From Nonomuraea cavernae (GTDB lineage Bacteria; Actinomycetota; Actinomycetes; Streptosporangiales; Streptosporangiaceae), in NCBI RefSeq assembly GCF_014646355.1, contig NZ_BMNH01000033.1, forward strand, positions 1 to 64,000: 64,000 bases of DNA. Reading direction: 5' to 3'. Positions within the stretch are counted from its first letter, which is position 1; each line of letters begins with the position of its first letter. The notes under the pieces are model-generated. The model made no database searches. It was not told the DNA's origin and saw only the letters and a program-made list of their open reading frames with translations. Positions 51,523 to 60,655 of this stretch are shown piece after piece. The position numbers and the translations under genes were made by a program.

Positions 51523-52512
51523 GGCGGCCGCCCTGAGACGTCGCGCCGGGGAGGGCCGCGACTGGGTCGCGCGGTAGTGCGACGGGGAGACGCCGTAACG
51601 GTCGGCGAAGGCCTGACGCAGGGTCTCGGCGCCGTTGAAGCCGCACCGGGCGGCGATGGCGGCGACCGGCAGGCGGGTGGCGACCAGCAGGTGCGCCGCC
51701 GCCTCCGTCCGGGCCTCGCGGACGAAACGGGCCGGCGTCCGGCCCAGGTGCCGCAGGAACAGGCGCGACAGGTGGCGCTCGCTCACTCCCGCGACGGCGG
51801 CCAGCGTCGCGGAGCCGAGATCGGTGGCGAGGTTGCCGGTGACGTGGTCGACGATGCGCCGGACCAGGCCGTCGCCCGGCGGCGGGGCCGCGGTGAACAT
51901 GCTCATCTGCGCCTGGTTGCCCGGCCGCTGCAGGTAGGTGACGAGCTGTCTGGCGACCTGCCGGGCCAGGTCGGCGCCGTGGTCCTCCTCGACGAAGGCC
52001 AGGGTGAGGTCGAGGGCGCTGGTGACGCCGGCGGCCGTGGAGACCTGGCCGTCCCTGACGAAGATCGGATCGGGGTCGACGGCGACCGCGGGGTAGCGGG
52101 CGGCGAGGTCTGGGGCCCAGTGCCAATGGGTGGTGGCCCGCCGTCCGTCGAGCAGGCCGGCCGCCGCCAGGATGCTCGCTCCCGTGCACACGGACGCGAC
52201 GCGGCGACTCTCCCGGGCCAGCCGCCGTACGTGCGCGACGAGACCGCGGTCGGCCGCCGCCGCCTGATGCCCGATCCCGCCGCACACCAGGAGCGTGTCG
52301 AGCGGCCCGGTCACGCGTTCGAGGGTCTCCTGGGCCTCGATCGTGAACCCGGTCCCCCAGGTCACCGCCTTCCCGCCGGGCGTGGCCAGGCGCACCTCGT
52401 ACGGCGGGGCCGCCCCCACGAGGTTGGCGATCGTCAGCGGCGTGGTGACGCAGGCGAAGTCGAGTAATTCCGCGCTGTCGTAGGCGACGACGATGATCCG
52501 GCGAGCATTCAT
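51517..52512 (-). CDS. GlxA family AraC-type transcriptional regulator
   Basis: A 331-residue regulator with N-terminal DJ-1/PfpI-like amidotransferase fold (residues 5-170: VCGGIGHQAAAADRGLV, VASVCTGASILAAAGLLDG with the nucleophile-elbow Cys) and two C-terminal AraC helix-turn-helices (LAAVAGVSERHLSRLFL and IAARCGFNGAETLRQAFADRYGVSP in parts). The domain type is common in actinobacteria; the ligand is unknown. ATG 52512 chosen over GTG 52521. Its end overlaps the phosphatase gene by six bases. Confidence 0.9.
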   Translation of the reverse strand: MNARRIIVVAYDSAELLDFACVTTPLTIANLVGAAPPYEVRLATPGGKAVTWGTGFTIEAQETLERVTGPLDTLLVCGGIGHQAAAADRGLVAHVRRLARESRRVASVCTGASILAAAGLLDGRRATTHWHWAPDLAARYPAVAVDPDPIFVRDGQVSTAAGVTSALDLTLAFVEEDHGADLARQVARQLVTYLQRPGNQAQMSMFTAAPPPGDGLVRRIVDHVTGNLATDLGSATLAAVAGVSERHLSRLFLRHLGRTPARFVREARTEAAAHLLVATRLPVAAIAARCGFNGAETLRQAFADRYGVSPSHYRATQSRPSPARRLRAAAS

Positions 52513-52610
52513 GCCCCACACCGTATGTCAGAAGGACCGGTATCCCAAGATTCCGGACACGTCGTCTGGCTTGCGTTGGCTCGCCGGCGAGCCGGCCCGA
52601 CAGTGGGATC

Positions 52611-53441
52611 ATGACGACCGAGACAACCCCTCGTATCGCCGCGAGTGGCGCCCGTAAGAGGTTCCTGTGGCACTACCTGGAGATGGTGCTGGCGATGTTC
52701 GCCGGCATGCTGCTCTTCGCGCCGGTCTGGGACGCCCTCACCGCGGGCTCGGCGCTGTTCGCCCGCCCCGACGTCGACGTGCTGGTGATGGCCACGAACA
52801 TGACGCTCGGCATGTCCATCTGGATGCGCTACCGCGGCCACACCTGGGCGCCGATCGCGGAGATGGGCGTCGCGATGTACGCGCCGTTCGCCGTGCTGCT
52901 GGTGCCGTACTGGCTGGGAGCGCTGTCCGAGGGCGGCCTCATGATGGCCGGGCACGTGCTGATGTTCCCGGCGATGCTGCTGGTGATGCTGTTGCGCCGA
53001 GCCGAGTACAGCGCCCCGCACGCGGGCCCCGCGCCGCTGCCGGGCGGGCCGGTCGTCGCCGCGCTGGTCCAGCGGTGGCCGACCTGGCTGGGTCTGCTCA
53101 TAACCTTCGACTCCTGGTTCGCCCCCGGCACACCGCCCCCGGTGCTCCTGGTGGTGCTGGCGGGCGCGTACCCGGTGATCGGCCTGTTCCGGCGCACCCT
53201 GCGTGACCGGCGGCTGCTCGCGCTCCAGCTGGCCGGGCTGGCCGGCTACACCGTCCTGGCGCTGGTGGCGATGTCGGCGGACCCCGTCACCGCCCGTTAC
53301 CTGATCGCGGCCGGCTGGCTCGCGCACGTCCTGTGGGACCTGGGCCACTTCGTCGCCAACCGGGTCGTGCCCCGTGGCTACGCCGAACTGTGCATCGCCA
53401 TAGACCTGGTCATCGGCCTGACGATCCTCTTCCTGCTGTGA
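52611..53441 (+). CDS. Multi-pass membrane protein of unknown function
   Basis: A 276-residue protein with seven or eight hydrophobic segments (LEMVLAMFAGMLLFAPVW, APFAVLLVPYWLGAL, VLMFPAMLLVMLL, LAGLAGYTVLALVA and the last VIGLTILFLL). HVLWDLGHFVANRVVPRG near the end resembles a motif seen in other actinobacterial membrane proteins of unknown role. Start ATG 52611, divergent from the GlxA regulator gene, which may control it. Confidence 0.75.
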   Translation: MTTETTPRIAASGARKRFLWHYLEMVLAMFAGMLLFAPVWDALTAGSALFARPDVDVLVMATNMTLGMSIWMRYRGHTWAPIAEMGVAMYAPFAVLLVPYWLGALSEGGLMMAGHVLMFPAMLLVMLLRRAEYSAPHAGPAPLPGGPVVAALVQRWPTWLGLLITFDSWFAPGTPPPVLLVVLAGAYPVIGLFRRTLRDRRLLALQLAGLAGYTVLALVAMSADPVTARYLIAAGWLAHVLWDLGHFVANRVVPRGYAELCIAIDLVIGLTILFLL

Positions 53442-53484
53442 TCACCTGACCGTCCGGCTCCACACCTCCTGCCCGATATAGACG

Positions 53485-53508
53485 GTTTTGTCATGGTTTA
53501 GTGGGTAC
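53485..53508 (+). promoter_or_regulatory. SigB/SigF-like promoter before the GH65 gene
   Basis: GTTT (53485-53488), 14 bases, then GGGTAC (53503-53508) fits the actinobacterial general-stress sigma pattern GTTT-N14-16-GGGTA. It lies 76 bases before the ATG of the glycoside phosphorylase gene. Nearby phosphatase 50356-51522 belongs to the class that controls such sigma factors. Confidence 0.55.
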
Positions 53509-53584
53509 GCTCTGAACCCCGAAGGACGCGATGCCCCGGTCCATCCCGGCGTGTCGACGGCTCCGGACGCGCTCGGGGGGCGCC

Positions 53585-56002
53585 ATGCAGGGTTACGCAC
53601 TCACCTACGACCACTTCGACCCGGAGTCCGAGCTGCTGCGCGAGGCGATGACCTCGACGGGCAACGGCTACTTCTGCACCCGCGGGGCCGCCGAGTGGGA
53701 GGACGTGGGCGCCGTCCACTACCCCGGCACCTACGCCCACGGCGGCTACAACCGGGAGACCACGATCTTCGACGGTCACCCGGTGCTGAACGAGGACCTG
53801 GTCAACCTGCCCAACTGGCTGGTGCTGAAGCTGCGCATCGAGGGCGAGCCCGCGGTCCGGATGTCCAACGTCCAGGTGCTCGGCTATCGGCACACCTACG
53901 ACATCCGCCTCGCGCTGGTGCGGCGCGAGCTGCGCTTCCGCGACTCCGCCGGCCGCGTGACGAGGCTGACCAGCCGCCGGTTCGTGAGCATGGCGCACAG
54001 CCACCAGGCCTGCATCGAGTGGACCCTGGTGCCGGAGAACTGGTCGGGCCGCGTCGAGGTGGTGACCGCGCTCGACGGCCGGATGACCAACCACATCGTC
54101 GCCCGCTACCGCGAGCTGGAAGGGCGCCACCTCGACCCCGTGTCACCGCGGACGTTCGGCCCCGAGGTCATCGCCCTCAAGGTGCAGACCCGCCAGTCGG
54201 ACATCTACATCGCCCAGGCGGCCCGCACACGGGTGTTCCACGGCGAGGAGCCCGCCGCGGCCGAACGCCGCCTGCACCAGATGCAGGACTACATCCAGCA
54301 GGTGCTCGCCTTCGACGTCGAGCGGGGCCGTCCGGCGCGGGTGGAGAAGCAGGTCTCGCTGTTCACCTCCCATGACAACGCGATCACCGAACCCCTCACG
54401 GCCGCCGGCCGCCACGTGCTGCGCTACCCCGGCTTCGCCGAGGCGCTGCGCGAGCACGAGCTGGCCTGGACCGAGCTGTGGGACTGCTGCGACGTCCAGC
54501 TCCCTCGCGAACCCCGCGCGCAGCTGCTGCTGCGCCTGCACATCGCCCACGTCCTGCAGGTCTGCTCGCGGCACACCGCCCGCCACGACGCCGGGGTGCC
54601 CGCCCGCGGCCTCAACGGCGAGGCCTACCGCGGGCACGTCTTCTGGGACGAGCTCTACGTCTACCCGTTCCTCAACCTGCGTCTGCCCGAGATCACCCGC
54701 GCCCTGCTGCTCTACAGGTACCGGCGGCTGACCGAGGCGCGGGCGGCCGCCTCGGAGGCGGGATACAGAGGCGCGATGTTCCCCTGGCAGAGCGGCAGCG
54801 ACGGAACGGAGGAGACCCAGCGGGTCCACCTCAACCCGCTGTCGGGAGAGTGGGAACCCGATCTCAGCCACAACCAGCGCCACGTCAACGCGGCCATCTT
54901 CTACAACGTCTGGCGCTACTTCCAGGCGACCGACGACCTGGAGTTCCTGCGCGACTACGGCGCCGAGATGATGCTGGAGATCGCCCGCTTCTGGGCGTCG
55001 ATCGCCCACTACAACACGGACAGGCAACGGTACGAGATCCACGGCGTGATGGGGCCCGACGAGTTCCACGAGCGCTACCCCGGAGCCGAGGAGCCGGGCC
55101 TGCGCAACAACGCCTACACCAACGCCATGGCCGCCTGGATCGCCGCGACCGCCCCGCTGGTGCTCGACCTGCTGCCGACCAGCCGGTCCGCGATGCTGCG
55201 CCGGCACCTGGAGGTGACCGACGAGGAGCTGGCGACCTGGAAGGACATGAGCCGCCGGATGTACATCCCCTTCCACGACGGCGTCATCAGCCAGTTCGAG
55301 GGCTACGCCGAGCTGGAGGAGCTCGACTGGGACCACTACCGCGCCAAGTACCCCAACATCCAGCGCATGGACCGCATCCTCAAGGCCGAGGGCAAGGATC
55401 CCAACCGCTACAAGGTGGCCAAGCAGGCCGACGCCGTGATGCTCTTCTTCCTGTTCGAACCCGACGAGCTGCGGACGCTGTTCGAGGGGCTCGGCCACGC
55501 CTACGACCGGGACCTGGCGCGGCGCACCATCGAGTACTACGACGAGCGCACCTCCCACGGCTCGACGCTCAGCCTCGTCACCTTCGCCGGCGTGCTGGCC
55601 GGACTCCACCCGCCGACCTCCTGGGACCGGTTCATGGTGGCGCTGGAGAGCGACGTGAGCGACGTGCAGGGCGGCACCACCCAGGAGGGCATCCACATGG
55701 GCGTCATGTCCGGCACGCTGGACCTCCTGCAGCGGAGCTTCGTCGGCACCAGCGTCACCGGTGACATCCTGCGCCTGGAGCCGCGGCTGCTCGACCGGCT
55801 CGACGGCGTCTCGTTCCCGGTGCGGTTCAGGGGGACCTCCGTACGGGTGGCCGTCGACGGAGACAAGCTGACGGTGCTCGCCCACGCCGAGGGGTTCCGG
55901 GGGCCGCTGCGGGTCGCCGTCGGCGACGAGACCCGCGAGCTGTCCCCGAACGGCATGTGCGTCTTCACCCTCCCCCCGCAGGAGTCGTCGGCGCACCAGT
56001 GA
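53585..56002 (+). CDS. Glycoside hydrolase family 65 phosphorylase (maltose/trehalose/kojibiose type)
   Basis: An 805-residue GH65 protein. The N-terminal beta-sandwich starts YALTYDHFDPESELLREA, TGNGYFCTRGA; the (alpha/alpha)6 catalytic domain has FWDELYVYPFLN and the general acid Glu in GVMGPDEFHERYPG; the C-terminal beta-domain is near 720-800. GH65 phosphorylases cleave alpha-glucosides with phosphate to beta-glucose-1-phosphate. ATG 53585 matches the start of homologues; ATG 53531 with GAAGGA upstream would add 18 basic residues. The HAD gene that follows is the natural partner. Confidence 0.93.
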   Translation: MQGYALTYDHFDPESELLREAMTSTGNGYFCTRGAAEWEDVGAVHYPGTYAHGGYNRETTIFDGHPVLNEDLVNLPNWLVLKLRIEGEPAVRMSNVQVLGYRHTYDIRLALVRRELRFRDSAGRVTRLTSRRFVSMAHSHQACIEWTLVPENWSGRVEVVTALDGRMTNHIVARYRELEGRHLDPVSPRTFGPEVIALKVQTRQSDIYIAQAARTRVFHGEEPAAAERRLHQMQDYIQQVLAFDVERGRPARVEKQVSLFTSHDNAITEPLTAAGRHVLRYPGFAEALREHELAWTELWDCCDVQLPREPRAQLLLRLHIAHVLQVCSRHTARHDAGVPARGLNGEAYRGHVFWDELYVYPFLNLRLPEITRALLLYRYRRLTEARAAASEAGYRGAMFPWQSGSDGTEETQRVHLNPLSGEWEPDLSHNQRHVNAAIFYNVWRYFQATDDLEFLRDYGAEMMLEIARFWASIAHYNTDRQRYEIHGVMGPDEFHERYPGAEEPGLRNNAYTNAMAAWIAATAPLVLDLLPTSRSAMLRRHLEVTDEELATWKDMSRRMYIPFHDGVISQFEGYAELEELDWDHYRAKYPNIQRMDRILKAEGKDPNRYKVAKQADAVMLFFLFEPDELRTLFEGLGHAYDRDLARRTIEYYDERTSHGSTLSLVTFAGVLAGLHPPTSWDRFMVALESDVSDVQGGTTQEGIHMGVMSGTLDLLQRSFVGTSVTGDILRLEPRLLDRLDGVSFPVRFRGTSVRVAVDGDKLTVLAHAEGFRGPLRVAVGDETRELSPNGMCVFTLPPQESSAHQ

Positions 56003-56031
56003 TCCGTGAGCGACGGCAGAGGGGAGCCGGC

Positions 56032-56823
56032 ATGCCCACAGGAGGATTCGAAGGAGCGATCTTCGACGTCGACGGCGTCCTCGTCGACTCGCCACACGAA
56101 GCGGCCTGGAAGGAGTCGCTGCGCGAGCTGATGGAGGGCCCCTGGGCCGACGTCCGCGACCGGAGCCGATGGTCGGACGACCGGTTCACCCCGGAGGTCT
56201 ACCAGCGGGTCATGTCGGGCAAGCCGCGGATGAGCGGGGCCCTGGCGGGCCTCGAGTACTTCAAGGTGCCCGATGCCGAGGACCGGGTCGAGACCTACGC
56301 GGCGCGCAAGCAGGAGCTGCTGATCCGGCTCGTCGAGGCCAGGCGGTTCAGGGCCTATCCCGACGCGTTGCGTTTCGTCCTGGCCGTCCGGGCGGCGGGC
56401 ATACCGACGGCGGCGGCCTCGTCGTCCAGGAACGCGGGACTCTTCCTGCGGCAGATCCGGCTCGACACGTTCGCCGAGGAGCACGGCCTGACGTACGACT
56501 TCGTCCGGCCGGGCCTGACCCTGCTCGACTTCTTCGACGCCGACATGTCCGGGCACGACGTGGCGCACGGCAAACCGGATCCGGAGATCTTCCTGGACGC
56601 GGCCGCGGCGCTCGCCGTCGCACCCGATCGGTGCTTCGTGGTCGAGGACGCGGTCAGCGGGATCCAGGCGGCCAAGGGCGGCGGGATGGCCGCGCTGGGG
56701 GTGGCCCGGGCGGACGACGAGCCGCTGCTGACCGCCGCGAACGCCGACCTCGTCGTCACCACTCTGGACGAGGTCGACGTGCCCGCCCTGTCGGAGCATC
56801 GCCTCACGAGCCGCTCGCCCTGA
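56032..56823 (+). CDS. HAD family beta-phosphoglucomutase-like enzyme
   Basis: A 263-residue HAD protein: motif 1 FDVDGVLVDS (nucleophile and acid Asp), motif 2 in AAASSSRN, Lys in HGKPDPEIFLD, motif 4 FVVEDAVSGI. It lies 29 bases after the GH65 gene, with GGGGAG before its ATG. The pair would turn beta-glucose-1-phosphate into glucose-6-phosphate for glycolysis, as in known maltose or trehalose phosphorylase operons. Confidence 0.92.
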   Translation: MPTGGFEGAIFDVDGVLVDSPHEAAWKESLRELMEGPWADVRDRSRWSDDRFTPEVYQRVMSGKPRMSGALAGLEYFKVPDAEDRVETYAARKQELLIRLVEARRFRAYPDALRFVLAVRAAGIPTAAASSSRNAGLFLRQIRLDTFAEEHGLTYDFVRPGLTLLDFFDADMSGHDVAHGKPDPEIFLDAAAALAVAPDRCFVVEDAVSGIQAAKGGGMAALGVARADDEPLLTAANADLVVTTLDEVDVPALSEHRLTSRSP

Positions 56824-56920
56824 CGGCACGGGCGCCGCCGGGCCGTGACGGCACGGCGGGCTTCCGCCTTCGGCCGTACCGGGGAGGGGGCCACCATCAC
56901 ACAGTGACAAAGGAACGCAT

Positions 56921-57685
56921 ATGCTCACCACTCAGTTTGTGCCCGGCTCACCGTGCTGGATCGAGCTCGACAGCCCGAACATCGACGTCACGGAGCGGTT
57001 CTACGGCGGCCTGTTCGGCTGGGAATTCCAGGAGCAGGTGCCCGAATACGCCTTCTGCCAGATCGGCGGCAGGACCGTTGCCGGGATCGGTGCGCTCATG
57101 GGGGAGGCGGTCACCTCGGCCTGGATCCCCTACTTCCAGGTGCGGGAGTGCGAGGCCACCACCCGGGCCATCGAGCTGGCGGGCGGCGCCGTGCTGATGC
57201 CGCCGGTGGACCTGGAGCCACAGGGGGAGATGGCGCAGTTCGATGACCCGGCCGGCGCCCGTTTCGCGATCTGGCGTCCCGCCGGAATCCCCGGCGTGGA
57301 GCTGGTCAACGAACCCGGCTCGCTGGCCTGGATCGAGCTGCACGTGCCGGACACCACGGCCATCCGCGGCTTCTACGAGTCGGTCTTCGGCTGGCGGTTC
57401 GAGGACGTGCCGATGGGGGACACGACCTACGCGTTGATCTCACCGGCCGGCTGCGCCCCCGGCGCGGACCCGTCCGTGGGAGGCGTGACCCCGCTCGGAC
57501 TCGGTGACCGGCCGCACTGGCTGGCCTACTTCGCGGTGTCCGACTGCGACGCGACCGTGGCCGGCTGCCGCGAGCTCGGCGGCACGGTGCACGCTCCGGC
57601 GGAGGACGTGAAGGGTGTGGGCCGGATGGCGCTCCTGGTCGACCCGCACGACGCCCGTTTCGCCGTCGTCTCCGGCTCCCCCTGA
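56921..57685 (+). CDS. VOC family protein, two glyoxalase domains
   Basis: A 254-residue protein with two tandem vicinal-oxygen-chelate domains: GSPCWIELDSPNIDVTERFYGGLFGWEF (residues 8-36) and PGSLAWIELHVPDTTAIRGFYESVFGWRF (residues ~131-160), each split here for reading. The family (like mycobacterial CFP30B) has poorly defined activity; the usual metal ligands are not all obvious. ATG 56921 follows AAAGGA. A separate transcript from the HAD gene (98 bases away). Confidence 0.88.
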   Translation: MLTTQFVPGSPCWIELDSPNIDVTERFYGGLFGWEFQEQVPEYAFCQIGGRTVAGIGALMGEAVTSAWIPYFQVRECEATTRAIELAGGAVLMPPVDLEPQGEMAQFDDPAGARFAIWRPAGIPGVELVNEPGSLAWIELHVPDTTAIRGFYESVFGWRFEDVPMGDTTYALISPAGCAPGADPSVGGVTPLGLGDRPHWLAYFAVSDCDATVAGCRELGGTVHAPAEDVKGVGRMALLVDPHDARFAVVSGSP

Positions 57686-57725
57686 CGCCGTGCCGGGCGG
57701 GGGCCGGGCGGGGGCGCGGGAGGGG

Positions 57726-58727
57726 TCAGGCGGAGAGGTGGCCGGTGGAGCCGTCCAGCAACGCCGCGCCGAGCGGGGTGAGCGTGTGAAGGACCGCGAT
57801 GCCGTCGCGGCGGGTCTCGATGAGCCCGGCCTCGCGCAACACGGTGGCGTGGCGGCTGGCCGCCGCCGGTGAGATGCGCAGCATCCGGGCCAGCTGCGTG
57901 GTGGTCGCGCTGCGGTCGAGGGCGTGCAGCACGGCCGAACGGTTGGCGCCCATGAGCGCGCCGAGGTCCCGGCGGTGAGTCACCGGCTGCCGCCAGCGGT
58001 GCCGCTGTTCGATGGGATAGATCAGCACCGGCGGCAGCTCGGGATCGGCCAGCGTCAGAGGGGCACGGTGGCAGAAGTAGGAGGGCACCAGCAGCAGGCC
58101 GCGTCCGCCGAGCACCAGGTCCTTGTCCACGATGTAGTCGGTCTGCAGGACGGGGGGCGTCCAGCGGAACAGTGGCCGCATCCCGGCGAAGAGCCCGTCG
58201 ACCCCGCCGCTGAGCATGCTGTGGGCCCGGCAGGCGCGGTCGACGGCGACAGCGGCGGTCATCAGCTCGTGGAAGGGGGCCACCGCGGCCTCGTGGTAGT
58301 CGCGCAGCGCGGCCACCAGTCCCTTGAGCGCGCCGAGGTCTCCCTCGGCCAGGGGCCGCACCCAGCCGGGCAGACTGTGGTGGCGGGCCAGTCGCCACAG
58401 CTCGGCCGCCAGCCGCCCTCGGGGCGTGCCGAGCAGCGCGGCGAGCCCGCGTTCGATGCTGAGCAGCCCCTCATGGGGGGTGAGGAAATCGGGGAAGTAG
58501 GGCCCGCTCGGCACGAGTGAGTCGAGGAGGCGGGCGCCCTGTCGCATCTGCGCGGTCCTGGCGGGTTCGGCATGGAGTTCTTCGAACCAGGGGCGGAAGG
58601 CCAGCGGACGGACCCGGTCGCGGAACCGGAACCGGGTGAGGATCATCTCCCAGAGAGGGTCGTGCGCATCGGCCAGCGTGACGCGCGCGAGGTCGTCCGC
58701 TGTGAAATGGATTCGTAAGGTGCCCAT
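57726..58727 (-). CDS. ArsR family regulator with DUF5937-type N-terminus
   Basis: A 333-residue regulator. The long N-terminal domain (residues 1-240: LRIHFTADDLARVTLA, FEELHAEPARTAQMR, LLLVPSYFCHRAPLTL) precedes a C-terminal winged helix (LGANRSAVLHAL, TTQLARMLRISPAAASRHATVLREAGLI in parts). This layout is typical of a large actinobacterial ArsR subgroup. Start ATG 58727, divergent from the secreted nuclease-fold gene, which may be its target. Ligand unknown. Confidence 0.9.
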   Translation of the reverse strand: MGTLRIHFTADDLARVTLADAHDPLWEMILTRFRFRDRVRPLAFRPWFEELHAEPARTAQMRQGARLLDSLVPSGPYFPDFLTPHEGLLSIERGLAALLGTPRGRLAAELWRLARHHSLPGWVRPLAEGDLGALKGLVAALRDYHEAAVAPFHELMTAAVAVDRACRAHSMLSGGVDGLFAGMRPLFRWTPPVLQTDYIVDKDLVLGGRGLLLVPSYFCHRAPLTLADPELPPVLIYPIEQRHRWRQPVTHRRDLGALMGANRSAVLHALDRSATTTQLARMLRISPAAASRHATVLREAGLIETRRDGIAVLHTLTPLGAALLDGSTGHLSA

Positions 58728-58925
58728 TCATCTCCCTTACGCCTCGACTGCCGTTTTATTCGGCACCTCACCATGTCAGACTGCGGCTAGTCAAGATCTT
58801 TTATGGTGATTTGTCGCTTTTTCTCTAGGGGGTAAAGGCTCTTTCCGTCCCTCCTTTTCGTCTTCACGATCGGACATCAAAGGCGTCGAAAGGCGCTTGC
58901 CCCCTGCCTGATGGAGGAAGTGCTC

Positions 58926-59924
58926 GTGACATCCCCGCATGTCCGCATGGTCCGACGCCTGATGACCGCCCTGGCCGCCGCGTCCGGCCTCGTCCTCGCC
59001 CTGAGCAGCGTGCCCCCCGCCGCCGCCGCCACCGCCGCCCCCACGGAGACCGTCCAGCGGCTGCCCGCGCGGAGCACCGCCCCCATGGGCGCCCAGGCCG
59101 GGGTCATGACGGCCAAGGCCCGCGGCGGCAAGGCCAGGCCGGCCGCCGCACCGGGCGTGCGACGGACGGACGGGGGCGCCACCGCGGCCGCGCGCCCCTT
59201 CAGGGAGCTCCACCTCAACCTGTGCAACAGCGGTCACGCCGGCTGCTACGCCGGCGGCCAGGCCATCTTCGAAGGCGGCGACCTGATCTACCACCTCGCC
59301 CCGGACCTGGTGACGTTGAACGAGATCTGCTCCAACGACCTGCCGAACTACCTGCATCCCTCATTGGCCGAGGCCTGGCCGGGCGACTGGACCTACTACG
59401 TTTTCTATCCGGCCATTCACCGCCAGACCGGCAATCCCATCACCTGCACGAACGGCGACAGCTACGGCAACGCCGTGCTCGGCAGGGTCCCCGCGGCGCA
59501 GTGGCGGGGAGTCAACGGCTGGGCGGGCCGCTACACGACCCAGGACTCCGGCAACGAGATGCGCACCTTCGCCTGCGCCTACGCCATCGGCGACCACCTG
59601 TCCTGCGCCACCCACCTGAGCTCCTCCAGCGAGCCGATCGCCCTGGCCCAGTGCCAGGCGCTGATGTTCAACGCGGTGCCCTCGATCAGGTCGCAGGAGG
59701 GCGTGTCCGGCAAGACGGTGGTCGGCGGCGACTTCAACCTGGAGTACGACACCGCCGACCCCGAGAACGTCCAGAAGTGCGTGCCGTCCGGCAACGTCCG
59801 CAAGGGCGACGGCGACGTGCAGCACGTCATCTTCACCAACGACTTCTCCTTCGTCGGTACCAACAAGTACGGGCTGACCCACACCGATCACGACGGATTC
59901 CTGGTCCGGCTGACCAAGCCGTGA
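58926..59924 (+). CDS. Secreted endonuclease/exonuclease/phosphatase-fold protein
   Basis: A 332-residue exported protein. Twin-Arg-less Sec signal (VRRLMTALAAASGLVLALSSVPPAAAA), a ~60-residue Ala/Arg-rich linker, then a DNase-I-like domain with Asn in ELHLNLCNSG, metal Glu in TLNEICSNDLP, GGDFNLEYDT and the final Asp-His in HTDHDGFLV. Four cysteines suggest disulphides. It may be an extracellular nuclease or phosphodiesterase. GTG 58926 has GGAGGA (58913-58918) at seven bases; ATG 58911 overlaps that site. Confidence 0.88.
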   Translation: MTSPHVRMVRRLMTALAAASGLVLALSSVPPAAAATAAPTETVQRLPARSTAPMGAQAGVMTAKARGGKARPAAAPGVRRTDGGATAAARPFRELHLNLCNSGHAGCYAGGQAIFEGGDLIYHLAPDLVTLNEICSNDLPNYLHPSLAEAWPGDWTYYVFYPAIHRQTGNPITCTNGDSYGNAVLGRVPAAQWRGVNGWAGRYTTQDSGNEMRTFACAYAIGDHLSCATHLSSSSEPIALAQCQALMFNAVPSIRSQEGVSGKTVVGGDFNLEYDTADPENVQKCVPSGNVRKGDGDVQHVIFTNDFSFVGTNKYGLTHTDHDGFLVRLTKP

Positions 59925-59963
59925 CCCCGTACCAGACAGAGGTCTGACCGCCAGGCCGGGGCG

Positions 59964-60644
59964 TCACCCGGCGGTGCGGGGGCGCAGGCGGCTGCCGAGC
60001 GCGGTGAACAGCCGTCTCGGCAGCGCCAGCGCCAGCACGGCCAGCACCACGTGCACGGCGATGAAGGCGAAGGCCTCCTCGCGGGTGGCCACGTGGCCGA
60101 GCCGGACCGTGATGTGGTGCGCCCAGCCCCAGACCTCGGGGATCCCGTCCAGGCTCCGGTTCATCAGCACCGCCATCAGGTCCTCCAGGCCCGACATCTG
60201 CAGGATCGTCATGGCCGCGCCGGTCCGCAGGACCCCCTCGCGCGAGCCGCCGCCGAGCCGGTAGGCCAGGGTGAGCGCGACCATGAGGAACGGCACGGAC
60301 ACCACGACGTGCAGGTAGAGGTCCTCGAACACGGCCTTCCCGTCGGCCATGTCCATGGCGGTGATGAACGTCGCCGGCACGAAGTAGCACAGGAAGGCCA
60401 GGAAGACCGCGGGCACGGCCACCAGGTGCAGTCGCAGCCGCCGAGCCCAGGCCACGTCCAGCCAGGCGACGGCGAAGAAGGCGGCGATCTGGGGTGTCAG
60501 CTTGGCCAGCAGGATCCAGAGAGAGGTGATCTCCTGCTCGTAGGGGATGACGAACCGGACCATGGCGGCCAGTGCCACCGCCAGCGCGCCGATGGCCAGA
60601 GCGACGCGGTTGTCCCGCCAGAATGAGGAGGTTGTGCTCTGCAT
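59964..60644 (-). CDS. Multi-pass membrane protein of unknown function
   Basis: A 226-residue protein with six or seven TM segments (VALAIGALAVALAAMVRFV, LVAVPAVFLAFLCYFVPA, LHVVVSVPFLMVALTLAYRL, FIAVHVVLAVLALAL). Histidine-rich contacts (HHITVRLGHVA) could bind metal or heme, but this is speculation. Start ATG 60644, 11 bases after the stop of the PaaK-like gene, so it belongs to the epimerase operon. Confidence 0.75.
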   Translation of the reverse strand: MQSTTSSFWRDNRVALAIGALAVALAAMVRFVIPYEQEITSLWILLAKLTPQIAAFFAVAWLDVAWARRLRLHLVAVPAVFLAFLCYFVPATFITAMDMADGKAVFEDLYLHVVVSVPFLMVALTLAYRLGGGSREGVLRTGAAMTILQMSGLEDLMAVLMNRSLDGIPEVWGWAHHITVRLGHVATREEAFAFIAVHVVLAVLALALPRRLFTALGSRLRPRTAG

Positions 60645-60655
60645 GCGATCCCCAG

